From: JAYWAM01 sp043782425
GTDB taxonomy: Bacteria; Pseudomonadota; Gammaproteobacteria; Burkholderiales; Usitatibacteraceae
Assembly (NCBI GenBank): GCA_043782425.1
Contig: JAYWAM010000347.1
Coordinates: forward strand, 1 to 22,392
DNA: 22,392 bases
Direction: 5' to 3'
Shown: positions 1 to 6,074 of the stretch, piece by piece
Layout of the letters: each line of letters opens with the position of its first letter
Position numbering within the stretch: the stretch's first letter is position 1
Program-made: the position numbers and the translations under genes
Notes under the pieces: model-generated
Told to the model about the DNA's origin: nothing
Database searches by the model: none
Seen by the model: the letters and a program-made list of their open reading frames with translations, nothing else

Positions 1-464
1 TGGCCTTCAAACGACGCGACCGAGGAGGTATTGACGATTACACCGCGCTCGCCCGACGCCAGCGCGGGCGCGCTCGACATAGCTGCTGCGGCAAGGCGGA
101 TGACATTGAAACTGCCGACGAGGTTGACCTCGATAGTGCGGCGGAAGCTCTCGAGCGCATGCGGCCCGTTCTTGCCGATTACGCGCTCGGCGCATGCAAT
201 CCCGGCGCAGTTGATGGCGCCGTGCAGGCCGCCAAAGCCCTGCACACACGCATCGACCGCAGCCTGCACGCTGGCTGCATCGCTGACATTGGTTTGCATA
301 AACCTGGCCTGGGCGCCCAATTCTGCGGCGAGCTTGTTGCCTTGTTCCGCATTGATGTCGGCAATAACGACATTGCCACGATTGGCGATAAGCATGCGCG
401 CCGTTGCCGCACCCAGGCCCGAGCCGCCGCCGGTAACAAGAAAAGTTTGCTTGAGTATTTGCAT
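1..464 (-). CDS. Short-chain dehydrogenase/reductase (SDR), N-terminal part, cut by window edge
   Basis: The minus-strand reading frame from the ATG at 464 stays open to the window start (about 154 codons). It begins MQILKQTFLVTGGGSGLG, giving the SDR cofactor-binding motif TGxxxGxG at residues 11-18. An Asp-containing segment (VVIADIN) follows near residue 37, consistent with NAD(H) preference, then the second-motif region as INCAG and a conserved Asn in IEVNLVGSFNVIR. The Ser region (VIVNTSSVASFEG) is the last visible part, so the YxxxK catalytic pair lies outside the window. The pattern resembles 3-hydroxyacyl-CoA dehydrogenases of the HSD17B10 type, an inference that fits the CoA-transferase just upstream on the same strand. 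No good ribosome-binding site precedes the ATG. The SDR family is sure; the substrate is not. Confidence 0.88.
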   Translation of the reverse strand, partial: MQILKQTFLVTGGGSGLGAATARMLIANRGNVVIADINAEQGNKLAAELGAQARFMQTNVSDAASVQAAVDACVQGFGGLHGAINCAGIACAERVIGKNGPHALESFRRTIEVNLVGSFNVIRLAAAAMSSAPALASGERGVIVNTSSVASFEG

Positions 465-588
465 GAGAGTGAGGAGTGCAGAGATGATGAGGGGATAAGT
501 ATACGTCGGTCAGAGCCTCTCCCGGAAATCGTGCGCGCTTGCCGCAGACTATCTGGCTCTTATGAGTGATTCCAAGATTCGCCATAAC

Positions 589-756
589 GCTCTGCGGCCC
601 ACGCCGGCCAGGCGTAGGGTGGATTAAGCATAGCGTATCCACCAATCACCATCCGCGCGAAATTTAAACATTGCGGTGGATCCGGCCTTCGGCCTTGATC
701 CACCCTACGCTACTACATTGAGGGGAATATCGTGCTCTGCGGCCCACGCCAGCCAG
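589..756. repeat. 23-bp direct repeat flanking the palindromic element
   Basis: Positions 589-611 and 734-756 are the same 23 bases with one mismatch (606 versus 751). The right copy encodes the W-L-A-W-A-A-E segment near the C-terminus of the CoA-transferase. The left copy, in the same frame on the minus strand, would read W-P-A-W-A-A-E and then run to a stop 9 codons later. The palindromic unit at 612-710 starts directly after the left copy. A partial duplication of the gene's tail around an inserted repeat is the simplest reading. Confidence 0.7.
612..710. repeat. Palindromic repeat element (REP/MITE-like, GCGTAGGGTGGAT ends)
   Basis: The outer ends are perfect 13-bp inverted repeats, GCGTAGGGTGGAT at 612-624 and its complement at 698-710. 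Inside lie two further hairpins, GGTGGAT/ATCCACC (618-624 with 637-643) and GGTGGATC/GATCCACC (675-682 with 697-704, which has a CGGCC/GGCC inner stem). Sequences with the GTAGGGTGGAT signature are, to my knowledge, scattered in many proteobacterial genomes. The right arm overlaps the stop codon of the CoA-transferase gene. No ORF is present, so any movement would be non-autonomous. Confidence 0.7.
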
Positions 757-1571
757 TGCGCGTTAGTCTCGCCCTGGAACGCCGCAGAAAATTTTGCGGC
801 GTCAGCGCGCGCAAGCCCCAGCCCCTGCACCACGCGCTCCAGAAAATGCTCCTCCAGGGCAGCCAGCGCGATCCAGCCATCTGCTGTGCGATACAGGTTG
901 TAACCCGCCATGCCGCCGCCGAGTATGCCGCCCTCCGAAGTTAGTCCATGGCGCAGCGGCCCGGCTAAATCGCGCGCCGCGTCCTCCAGCGCGATTTCAA
1001 CATAACTGCCAGTCGCGCTTTTCTCGCTCAGGCGCAGCAGCGCCAGCGCAGCGCTCACGGCGCGTTCGGCGCCGCTGAGATCGGCCATCAAGGTTGGCGG
1101 CAAACGCGGCGGCTGTAACAGGCCCAATTGTGCGACATAGGTAAGGTCGTGCCCGGCATCGTTGTGACGCGGTGCGGCGTAGCCGACAATGGCAAGATGA
1201 TTCAAGTGCGGCCAGCGCCCATGCACCGTCGCCCAGTCGAGCTTGAGGCGCGCCAGCGCCTGCGGGCGCTGCGCGCTAATCAGCAATTGCGCGCCATCAA
1301 GTTGCGCGGCCAACGCGGAATAGTCAGCTTTCTGCTTGAGATCGAGGCGTTGTAGCGTCACACCCTGATGCAATTCGCGGTAATACGCGGGTGAGTAAGC
1401 CTGCATCGGATCGCCGCCAGGCGGCTCGATCTTGGTGGCCTGGGCGCCCATTTGCAGAAGCCGCCGCAACGCAAATGGGCCGGGAAGATTCAACGCGATG
1501 CTGACAATGCGCACGCCGCGCAGGGCTTGGCCGAGGCTCGCGTGGGTGCTATCATCGGGCGGTGTGTGCAT
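705..1571 (-). CDS. CaiB/BaiF-family CoA-transferase (short form)
   Basis: Family III CoA-transferases move CoA between carboxylic acids through an aspartyl-CoA thioester. The protein starts MHTPPDDSTHASLGQAL and has the typical N-terminus (LRGVRIVSIALNLPGPFALRRLLQMGAQATKIEPPGGDP), with the usual pattern of the fold and G-D-P loop. GHDLTYVAQLG follows, in which the Asp matches the catalytic Asp of the family, and then GSYVEIALEDAA and a glycine-rich loop (GGILGGGMAGYNLY). At 288 residues it is shorter than the roughly 400 of CaiB or Frc but matches short stand-alone members. I chose the ATG at 1571 because homology begins just after it; ATG 1595 is possible and ATG 1679 would overlap the divergent gene. 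The last codons and stop fall inside the right arm of the palindromic element, so the C-terminus may have been altered. Confidence 0.88.
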   Translation of the reverse strand: MHTPPDDSTHASLGQALRGVRIVSIALNLPGPFALRRLLQMGAQATKIEPPGGDPMQAYSPAYYRELHQGVTLQRLDLKQKADYSALAAQLDGAQLLISAQRPQALARLKLDWATVHGRWPHLNHLAIVGYAAPRHNDAGHDLTYVAQLGLLQPPRLPPTLMADLSGAERAVSAALALLRLSEKSATGSYVEIALEDAARDLAGPLRHGLTSEGGILGGGMAGYNLYRTADGWIALAALEEHFLERVVQGLGLARADAAKFSAAFQGETNAHWLAWAAEHDIPLNVVA

Positions 1572-1577
1572 GGGCGC

Positions 1578-1583
1578 ATTATA
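1578..1583 (-). promoter_or_regulatory. Perfect TATAAT -10 box just upstream of the CoA-transferase start
   Basis: The minus strand reads TATAAT at 1583-1578, six bases before the ATG at 1571. The expected transcription start would fall about on that ATG, and no Shine-Dalgarno sequence is present, so a leaderless mRNA is possible. No convincing -35 hexamer is seen 16-18 bases upstream, which lowers confidence. Confidence 0.4.
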
Positions 1584-1668
1584 GCTTTGCTTCATTTGAT
1601 GTTCGCGCGCGTTCAGTGCAAAATGCGGGAATTGTTGCCTTGCAACTAAACACCAGGAGGAGTAAAAG

Positions 1669-1980
1669 ATGAACGACAAATTGACGCGACTCTTGGGGGC
1701 CGCGCAAGATGTTTACCCGCACCGCCTAGAGGCTTCTTATCCGCACGTTGTCGAGAAAATCGCCACGCTGTGGAGCGGTCCTTCGATGGACAGTTGTTTC
1801 ACCGATCTGATGCTCGATCAGCGCGGTAACCGCCAGGGCTTCTCGCCGGAAATTCTGCTGGAAATTTTTGCCCTGCGAAATCATTACCATTCATTGAGGC
1901 CCGCCCCAACCAGGACATCGAATACCTGGACCGATCTTGTTGAGATCGAGCGTGCGCGCTCGCGTAAAGAGGCTCTATAA
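1669..1980 (+). CDS. Small hypothetical protein (103 aa)
   Basis: The ORF has a textbook ribosome-binding site, AGGAGG at 1655-1660, eight bases before the ATG. The product is soluble and begins MNDKLTRLLGAAQDVYPHRLEASYP. It contains a segment (FTDLMLDQRGNRQGFSPEILLEIFAL) that I recall from uncharacterised betaproteobacterial proteins, usually read as a small helical protein of unknown function. There is no signal peptide or membrane segment. It is divergent from the CoA-transferase and convergent with gshA, 32 bases away, so it is probably monocistronic. I cannot assign a function. Confidence 0.7.
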   Translation: MNDKLTRLLGAAQDVYPHRLEASYPHVVEKIATLWSGPSMDSCFTDLMLDQRGNRQGFSPEILLEIFALRNHYHSLRPAPTRTSNTWTDLVEIERARSRKEAL

Positions 1981-2012
1981 TCCAAGCCCGAAATTTTCAT
2001 TCCTGTCCCTCG

Positions 2013-3527
2013 CTATACACCCAGCCGCTCGCGTGACAGATACTGCTGCCGGTAAGCTTCAAACGGCAGCGTATCGGCGGCTTCGATTTTGCGTTGCTGT
2101 GCGAGCGACTCCTGCGCCAGTTTGACGAAGTTATCTACTACTTTGTCAGGCAGCGGCAGGCTCTGCAATGTTTTGCGGTGGCGTAGCGATTGGGCGACGA
2201 CGAAGCGCACGTAGGTGTTATCGTAGTTCTGCGTTAATTCGGCCAGCACACGCGCCGAGGGCAGGGACGTGGCATCGCTCAGCGCGGCGCGGGCCTGCGC
2301 GAGCGCGGCGCGGTATGCGTCACCGCCGTGCACATTATCGAGCGCCGCAGCGATAGCCTCACATTCGGTGAGCACTTCGCCGCCCCATTCGACCAGCGAG
2401 ATTTGCTGAGCGCCGCGTTCCAGGCGTAACCCCGGCTCGCGCCCGCGCGCTGCGGTGCGGTGCTGATTGCGCGCCAGCGCCGCGATTTCCTGCGCTGTGT
2501 CCGGCGGGCTGGCGCTGAGCAGACAGTGCAGCAGAAATATGTCAAGAAAACGTATCGTGTCGGCGTCTATGCCTATCGGGTAGAACGGATTCAGATCCAT
2601 CAAGCGCACTTCGACATACTCAACGCCGCGTTCGCGCAACGCGTGCAGCGGCCGTTCGCCGGGCTGGATGACGCGCTTGGGACGGATGGTGCCGTAAAAT
2701 TCGTTTTCGATTTGCAACAGTGTGGTGGCAAGTTGACGATAATCGTCGCCTTCCTTGATGCCGATGGCTTCGTAGGGCGCGTAAGGGCGCGTCAACGCAT
2801 CCTGCAACGAAGCGCCGTAGCTCTCAATGCAGTTGTAGCTTACCGCGAGCGAGCTTTGCGCGTCGCTCTGGTAGCCCAGCGGCCCCATGCGCAGCGATGT
2901 GGCCCAGGGCCGGTACAACGTGCCGCTTTTCAGCTCCTGCAAATCGTGTTCGCGCCCGGCGATGAAGCTCGAGCACACCGCAGGCGAAGCGCCGAACAAG
3001 TAGAGCAGCAGCCACGAATGGCGGCGAAAGTTGCGGATCAGCGAAAAATATCCCTCGTTCGATACTTCCGGCAAGGAAAAATTGTAGTGGATGCCGGAAA
3101 TAGTCTGCATGCGCCGCCCGTAGCGATGCGCAAGGCCCATGCGGTACACCGTCTTGGCGCGCCCGACATTCGAAGTACCGTAGCGCCCCAGCGGTATCGC
3201 ATCATCGGCGGGCAGACCGCAAGGCATGCTCGCACACCACAGCATTTCGTCGCCGATATTGCGTAACACCACCTGGTGAATCTGCGTGAGTTCCTCAAGG
3301 CACGCCTCTACACCGGCGTGCACGCCGGTAATCAACTCAAGCTGTGATTCGCTGAAATCAGTGGTGATATGCGGGTGGGTAAGCGCCGAGCCGAGCGCGA
3401 CCGGATGCGGCAACACCGACAGCTTGCCATCGCTGCGTACGCGCAAACTTTCTTTCTCAATTCCGCGACGTATGCCCTTGAGCACCTGGGGCGATAGGGC
3501 GAGTAGACGATCTTGGATATTGCTCAT
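2013..3527 (-). CDS. gshA: Glutamate--cysteine ligase
   Basis: This enzyme makes gamma-glutamylcysteine from glutamate, cysteine and ATP, the first step of glutathione synthesis, in the cytoplasm. The 504-residue product is close to the length of the E. coli enzyme (518). It shows the family's N-terminus (LSPQVLKGIRRGIEKESLRV), the substrate segment DFSESQLELITGVH near residues 58-71, MPCGLPADDAIPLGRYG, SGIHYNFSLP and VEVRLMDLNPF, all hallmarks of the gammaproteobacterial-type GshA. The ATG at 3527 gives the normal N-terminus. Upstream the minus strand shows AAAAAAGG as a weak ribosome-binding site. The gene appears monocistronic. Glutathione supply fits the glutathione S-transferase further along, though the two are not linked in an operon. 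Confidence 0.97.
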   Translation of the reverse strand: MSNIQDRLLALSPQVLKGIRRGIEKESLRVRSDGKLSVLPHPVALGSALTHPHITTDFSESQLELITGVHAGVEACLEELTQIHQVVLRNIGDEMLWCASMPCGLPADDAIPLGRYGTSNVGRAKTVYRMGLAHRYGRRMQTISGIHYNFSLPEVSNEGYFSLIRNFRRHSWLLLYLFGASPAVCSSFIAGREHDLQELKSGTLYRPWATSLRMGPLGYQSDAQSSLAVSYNCIESYGASLQDALTRPYAPYEAIGIKEGDDYRQLATTLLQIENEFYGTIRPKRVIQPGERPLHALRERGVEYVEVRLMDLNPFYPIGIDADTIRFLDIFLLHCLLSASPPDTAQEIAALARNQHRTAARGREPGLRLERGAQQISLVEWGGEVLTECEAIAAALDNVHGGDAYRAALAQARAALSDATSLPSARVLAELTQNYDNTYVRFVVAQSLRHRKTLQSLPLPDKVVDNFVKLAQESLAQQRKIEAADTLPFEAYRQQYLSRERLGV

Positions 3528-3717
3528 ACGCGGGCCTTTTTTGAGATTCTTAAGTGAGCGACAGTCTTGCCAATTCTTGCTGCCTTATCCCCTGCCGACT
3601 TCGCTCTCCCCGCTTACGCGGAGGGTGGCCGACAGGCCGGGTGGAAAACAGTGTCAAGTAGAGCCTCTTGCAGAACCCCAACTGCGCGTCTAATTATTTT
3701 CGCTGCTGGAGGAGAAA

Positions 3718-3810
3718 ATGGAGGGTGCGGGCTACCATTTATGGCATGACACGATTATCGAATTCTCATCATTTGAACCCGCAAAAAGAATGCTACCAAA
3801 CGCCAACTAA
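3718..3810 (+). CDS. Possible small ORF (30 aa), unrecognised
   Basis: An ATG at 3718 is preceded by GGAGGAG at 3708-3714, a near-ideal ribosome-binding site. It opens a 30-codon frame beginning MEGAGYHLWHDTIIEFSSFE and ending in TAA. It has no signal peptide and no membrane segment. It points towards the 3841-3870 hairpin. It could be a real small protein, the stub of a decayed gene, or chance. I do not recognise it. Confidence 0.25.
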   Translation: MEGAGYHLWHDTIIEFSSFEPAKRMLPNAN

Positions 3811-3840
3811 TCATGCAACGCTCCACCCGGAAGCAACAAA

Positions 3841-3870
3841 AGATAAGGGCGGCTAAGGCCGCCCTTATCT
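3841..3870 (-). terminator. Rho-independent terminator of the DsrE gene
   Basis: A perfect 13-bp stem, AGATAAGGGCGGC at 3841-3853 and its complement at 3858-3870, closes a 4-base loop. Read on the minus strand the stem is followed by TTTTGTTG. It lies 18 bases past the DsrE stop codon, so it ends that transcript. On the plus strand no T-run follows. Confidence 0.88.
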
Positions 3871-3888
3871 AGTACTCACCAGCTCTGT

Positions 3889-4341
3889 TCAGGGTCGCAG
3901 ATACGCATAGCCTTCGCGCGCTTGCAGCTTGGTGATTTCAGCAACACCGGAGGGAACATAGGATACTTCAGGGATGAATTTGCTTTTTTCCAGTTTACGG
4001 TTGCGCAATGTGATCTCGCAAACATCAAACGTCACGCCTTTAGCCTTCAGCTCTTCAACACGGATGTTATAGGGGTTGCCACCTTTGTCTTTGGCGTCGT
4101 TAAACAGAAAATCCACGCCTTTTGCATGCGTCACCACCACGATCTTGGCTTGAGGGTTAACCTCAAGATGATTGCTGACATTGCGCAGCGCATCAACGGC
4201 TTGCTCTTCTGTATTGTTGATGTGGTAAACCACTTTATCCGGCGCGATGTCGCCCTTAGTGTCGGCCGCCGCCGCGAAACCCGAAAGTCCGAGCGATCCT
4301 GCGACTACCAGTCCCAACAGTGCATTTTTAAAACATTTCAT
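3889..4341 (-). CDS. Secreted DsrE-family protein
   Basis: The 150-residue product starts with a clear Sec signal peptide (MKCFKNALLGLVVAGSLGLS, cleavage likely after FAAAA near residue 26). One DsrE-fold domain follows from about residue 35. DsrE/DsrF/TusD-fold proteins carry or relay sulfane sulfur, often through one conserved cysteine. Here the mature protein has a single cysteine, Cys108, in TFDVCEITLRNRKL. GVDFLFNDAKDKGG is the typical central segment and VPSGVAEITKLQAREGYAYL the typical end. The ribosome-binding site is GAGGAG, six bases before the ATG. The gene is divergent from the ECF sigma operon and about 46% identical over 114 residues (hand count) to the C-terminal half of that operon's anti-sigma factor. 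A periplasmic location is inferred from the signal peptide; the biochemical role is unknown. Confidence 0.93.
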   Translation of the reverse strand: MKCFKNALLGLVVAGSLGLSGFAAAADTKGDIAPDKVVYHINNTEEQAVDALRNVSNHLEVNPQAKIVVVTHAKGVDFLFNDAKDKGGNPYNIRVEELKAKGVTFDVCEITLRNRKLEKSKFIPEVSYVPSGVAEITKLQAREGYAYLRP

Positions 4342-4475
4342 CAGATGCTCCTCGTTTAGTTTAAAAACCTGCTCATAAAATGTATGCCAGACAGATTTAC
4401 CGCCCGTTTCGGCAAACCAATATTACCAAAACGCTAACTGGCAAGCCGGGTCGCCCAAAATGGACTACCTGAGTC

Positions 4476-4505
4476 TAATACCAGAATTTCAGCCAATTTA
4501 TTCCC
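4476..4505 (-). promoter_or_regulatory. ECF-type promoter of the DsrE gene
   Basis: On the minus strand GGGAATA (4505-4499) is followed by 17 bases and GTATTA (4481-4476). This matches, in both boxes and in spacing, the element before the divergent sigma gene, and the spacers also share GGCTG. It does not look like a sigma-70 promoter. Transcription would start about 125 bases upstream of the DsrE ATG. Recognition by the adjacent sigma factor is inferred. Confidence 0.7.
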
Positions 4506-4529
4506 AATCCTGAAATAAACCTGCGCGCG

Positions 4530-4560
4530 GGGAATAGAATAGGCTGGAAAGCAGTATAAC
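4530..4560 (+). promoter_or_regulatory. ECF-type promoter of the sigma/anti-sigma operon
   Basis: GGGAATA (4530-4536), 17 bases, then GTATAAC (4554-4560). The arrangement is identical to that of the minus-strand element at 4476-4505. The start site would lie only about 10 bases before the TTG start codon. Autoregulation is the usual rule for ECF sigma factors and fits this match. Confidence 0.68.
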
Positions 4561-4576
4561 TTAACAGGGAGAAGGC

Positions 4577-5128
4577 TTGAACCCTAAGCGTGCACAATTC
4601 GAGCGCTTGATTATTCCGCATCTGGACGCAGCCTATAACTTGGCGCGTTGGTTAATGCGCAATGACGCCGATGCCGAAGAAGCGGTTCAGGAAGCCTACC
4701 TGCGCGCCTACCAGTTTTTTGCGTCGTTCCACGGCGAAGATGGCAGGGCGTGGTTGCTGGCGATTGTACGCAATACCTGCTTTACGTTGGGAGGTAAAAA
4801 ATTGGGCGACGGCGTTTGCGAGGAATTTGATGAGCAGATACATGTTGCCGATGAAGATGTTGCCGGAGCGAGCGCGTGTCAATGTCGCAATCCCGAGGCC
4901 ATCGCCATGGCGCACGCCGATCAGGAACTGGTCAACCGCGCAATAGAGAATTTGCCCATGGTGTTTCGCGAGGTGCTGGTCATGCGTGAACTTGAGGACA
5001 TGTCGTACAAAGAAATTGCGCGCATCATCGACGCCCCGCTGGGGACGGTAATGTCGCGCCTGGCGCGCGCTCGGCTGCTGTTGCAAAGGGCGCTGCTTGC
5101 GCCTATGAAAAAGGAGTCTCCACTATGA
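4577..5128 (+). CDS. ECF-family RNA polymerase sigma factor
   Basis: A 183-residue sigma factor with only regions 2 and 4. Region 2 spans about residues 5-75 (RLIIPHLDAAYNLARWLMRN, DAEEAVQEAYLRAYQ, then GRAWLLAIVRNTCF). Region 4 spans about 125-175 (ENLPMVFREVLVMRELEDMS, then YKEIARIIDAPLGTVMSRLARAR, the helix-turn-helix for the -35 box). The linker carries a cluster of cysteines (CEEFDEQ, ACQCRNPEA). The start is TTG at 4577, supported by AGGGAG at 4566-4571 and by alignment of region 2; no ATG fits. The gene overlaps its anti-sigma partner by the four bases ATGA at 5125, so the two are translationally coupled. Its own promoter matches the one before the divergent DsrE gene. Confidence 0.95.
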   Translation: MNPKRAQFERLIIPHLDAAYNLARWLMRNDADAEEAVQEAYLRAYQFFASFHGEDGRAWLLAIVRNTCFTLGGKKLGDGVCEEFDEQIHVADEDVAGASACQCRNPEAIAMAHADQELVNRAIENLPMVFREVLVMRELEDMSYKEIARIIDAPLGTVMSRLARARLLLQRALLAPMKKESPL

Positions 5129-5829
5129 ATTGTCAGGATACACAACGCTTGGCGCACGCCTATCTGGATTTTGAGCTTGATGTGATGACCAGCCTCGAAC
5201 TTGAGACGCATCTTGCCGGCTGTAGCGCATGCCGCGCCCAACATGCGCAATGGCGCGCACTGCGCGATCTCGAAACACAGCATCTACATTTTTATGCAGC
5301 GTCTGGCGCATTGAAACAGCGCATCACCAACTCTCTGGGCGCTGCTGCCTCTGACAGGCAAAGACCCCGCGTGCGCGCTTGGCAGGCGGCGCTTTCGATA
5401 ATTACTCTAGCGGCGCTATTGGCCTGGGTCGTTGCGCCTAACCTTCAGCCGGGAACTGTGCGCATCGCCGCCAAGCCCGAGGAGAAAATGGTTTATCACA
5501 TTGCCAGCAGCGTCGACGTTAACAGTGCGTTGCGCAATGTCGCCAATCACCTTGCGGTCTCGCCCAATGCCAGGGTGATCGTGGTCGCACACAACCAGGG
5601 CGTGGATTTTTTGCTGCGCGGCGCCAGGGATGCTGACGGCATTACTTATGACGCTTCGGTAGCGCAACTCATCGCGCGCGGCGTATCGTTTCGTATTTGC
5701 AAGAACTCCCTGGATCGCCGCAATATCGGTGTGGAAGCGGTCATACCGCAGGTGCATATGGTGCCCTCGGGCATTGCAGAGATCAGCCGCCTGGAAACGC
5801 AGGAGGGCTATGCCTACATGAAACTCTGA
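5125..5829 (+). CDS. Transmembrane anti-sigma factor with periplasmic DsrE domain
   Basis: The 234-residue protein has three parts. Residues 1-46 form a zinc-binding anti-sigma (ZAS/zf-HC2) domain: Cys3, then His29-x3-Cys33-x2-Cys36 in THLAGCSACRAQ, preceded by the usual AYLDFELD. A membrane helix follows at about 86-104 (AWQAALSIITLAALLAWVV). Residues 120-234 form a DsrE domain with one cysteine, Cys192 (VSFRICKNSL), aligned with Cys108 of the neighbouring secreted DsrE protein. The family logic (known) is that the ZAS domain holds the ECF sigma at the membrane until a signal releases it. That the outer DsrE domain is the sensor, perhaps of sulfane sulfur or redox state, is inference. The TM helix orientation puts DsrE in the periplasm. 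The gene overlaps the sigma gene by ATGA. Confidence 0.93.
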   Translation: MNCQDTQRLAHAYLDFELDVMTSLELETHLAGCSACRAQHAQWRALRDLETQHLHFYAASGALKQRITNSLGAAASDRQRPRVRAWQAALSIITLAALLAWVVAPNLQPGTVRIAAKPEEKMVYHIASSVDVNSALRNVANHLAVSPNARVIVVAHNQGVDFLLRGARDADGITYDASVAQLIARGVSFRICKNSLDRRNIGVEAVIPQVHMVPSGIAEISRLETQEGYAYMKL

Positions 5830-6053
5830 CAAAGCCGATGCAATGGAGTAGTGTTAATAAGTCTGATTTGCCAGCCCGCTTGCGCCAAGACACTTTTTCA
5901 AAGATTCCCAATTCTTGGGGTTTGTGACAAGTTTCATAGATTGCCTGGCTGAACGATGGGAAACTGAACGTGTTAAATGCTGGCTTGGGCTAACTTGATT
6001 GGTGTGCCTGACAAGAAAAGGACCAGCGAATACCTATGTCCAGGAGACACACC

Positions 6054-6074
6054 ATGTTCAGGAAATCGCCATGA
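6054..6074 (+). CDS. Six-codon leader ORF coupled to the binding-protein gene
   Basis: CAGGAGA at 6041-6047 is the only strong ribosome-binding site in this region. It serves an ATG at 6054 that encodes only M-F-R-K-S-P before TGA. The TGA (6072-6074) overlaps the ATG (6071-6073) of the next gene as ATGA. This arrangement suits translational coupling. The alternative is a frameshift, natural or from sequencing, that separates a basic signal-peptide start (MFRKS) from the rest. Confidence 0.4.
   Translation: MFRKSP

Larger units (their letters stand above)
3528..3888. other. Intergenic stretch between gshA and the DsrE gene
   Basis: About 360 bases separate the start of gshA from the end of the DsrE gene. 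The stretch holds the probable gshA promoter region (no clear boxes), a 30-codon ORF at 3718-3810 with a good ribosome-binding site, and the strong hairpin terminator at 3841-3870. Nothing else is recognisable. Confidence 0.6.

Noticed and set aside
7..645. 212-codon minus-strand ORF over the SDR gene
   Set aside because: It is a shifted frame of the SDR coding sequence; the true frame has TGGGSGLG and runs off the window edge.
2460..3266. 268-codon plus-strand ORF opposite gshA
   Set aside because: It is the mirror frame of a well-conserved gshA and has no recognisable domain or ribosome-binding site.
5940..5985. GGGAAAC-type ECF promoter before the rhodanese fusion gene
   Set aside because: GGGAAAC at 5958 lacks a GTAT box 17 bases on, so it does not match the two good sites; regulon membership stays open.
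5999..6070. Upstream start (ATG 5999) for the rhodanese fusion
   Set aside because: It adds 24 polar residues ahead of a good signal peptide and has no ribosome-binding site.
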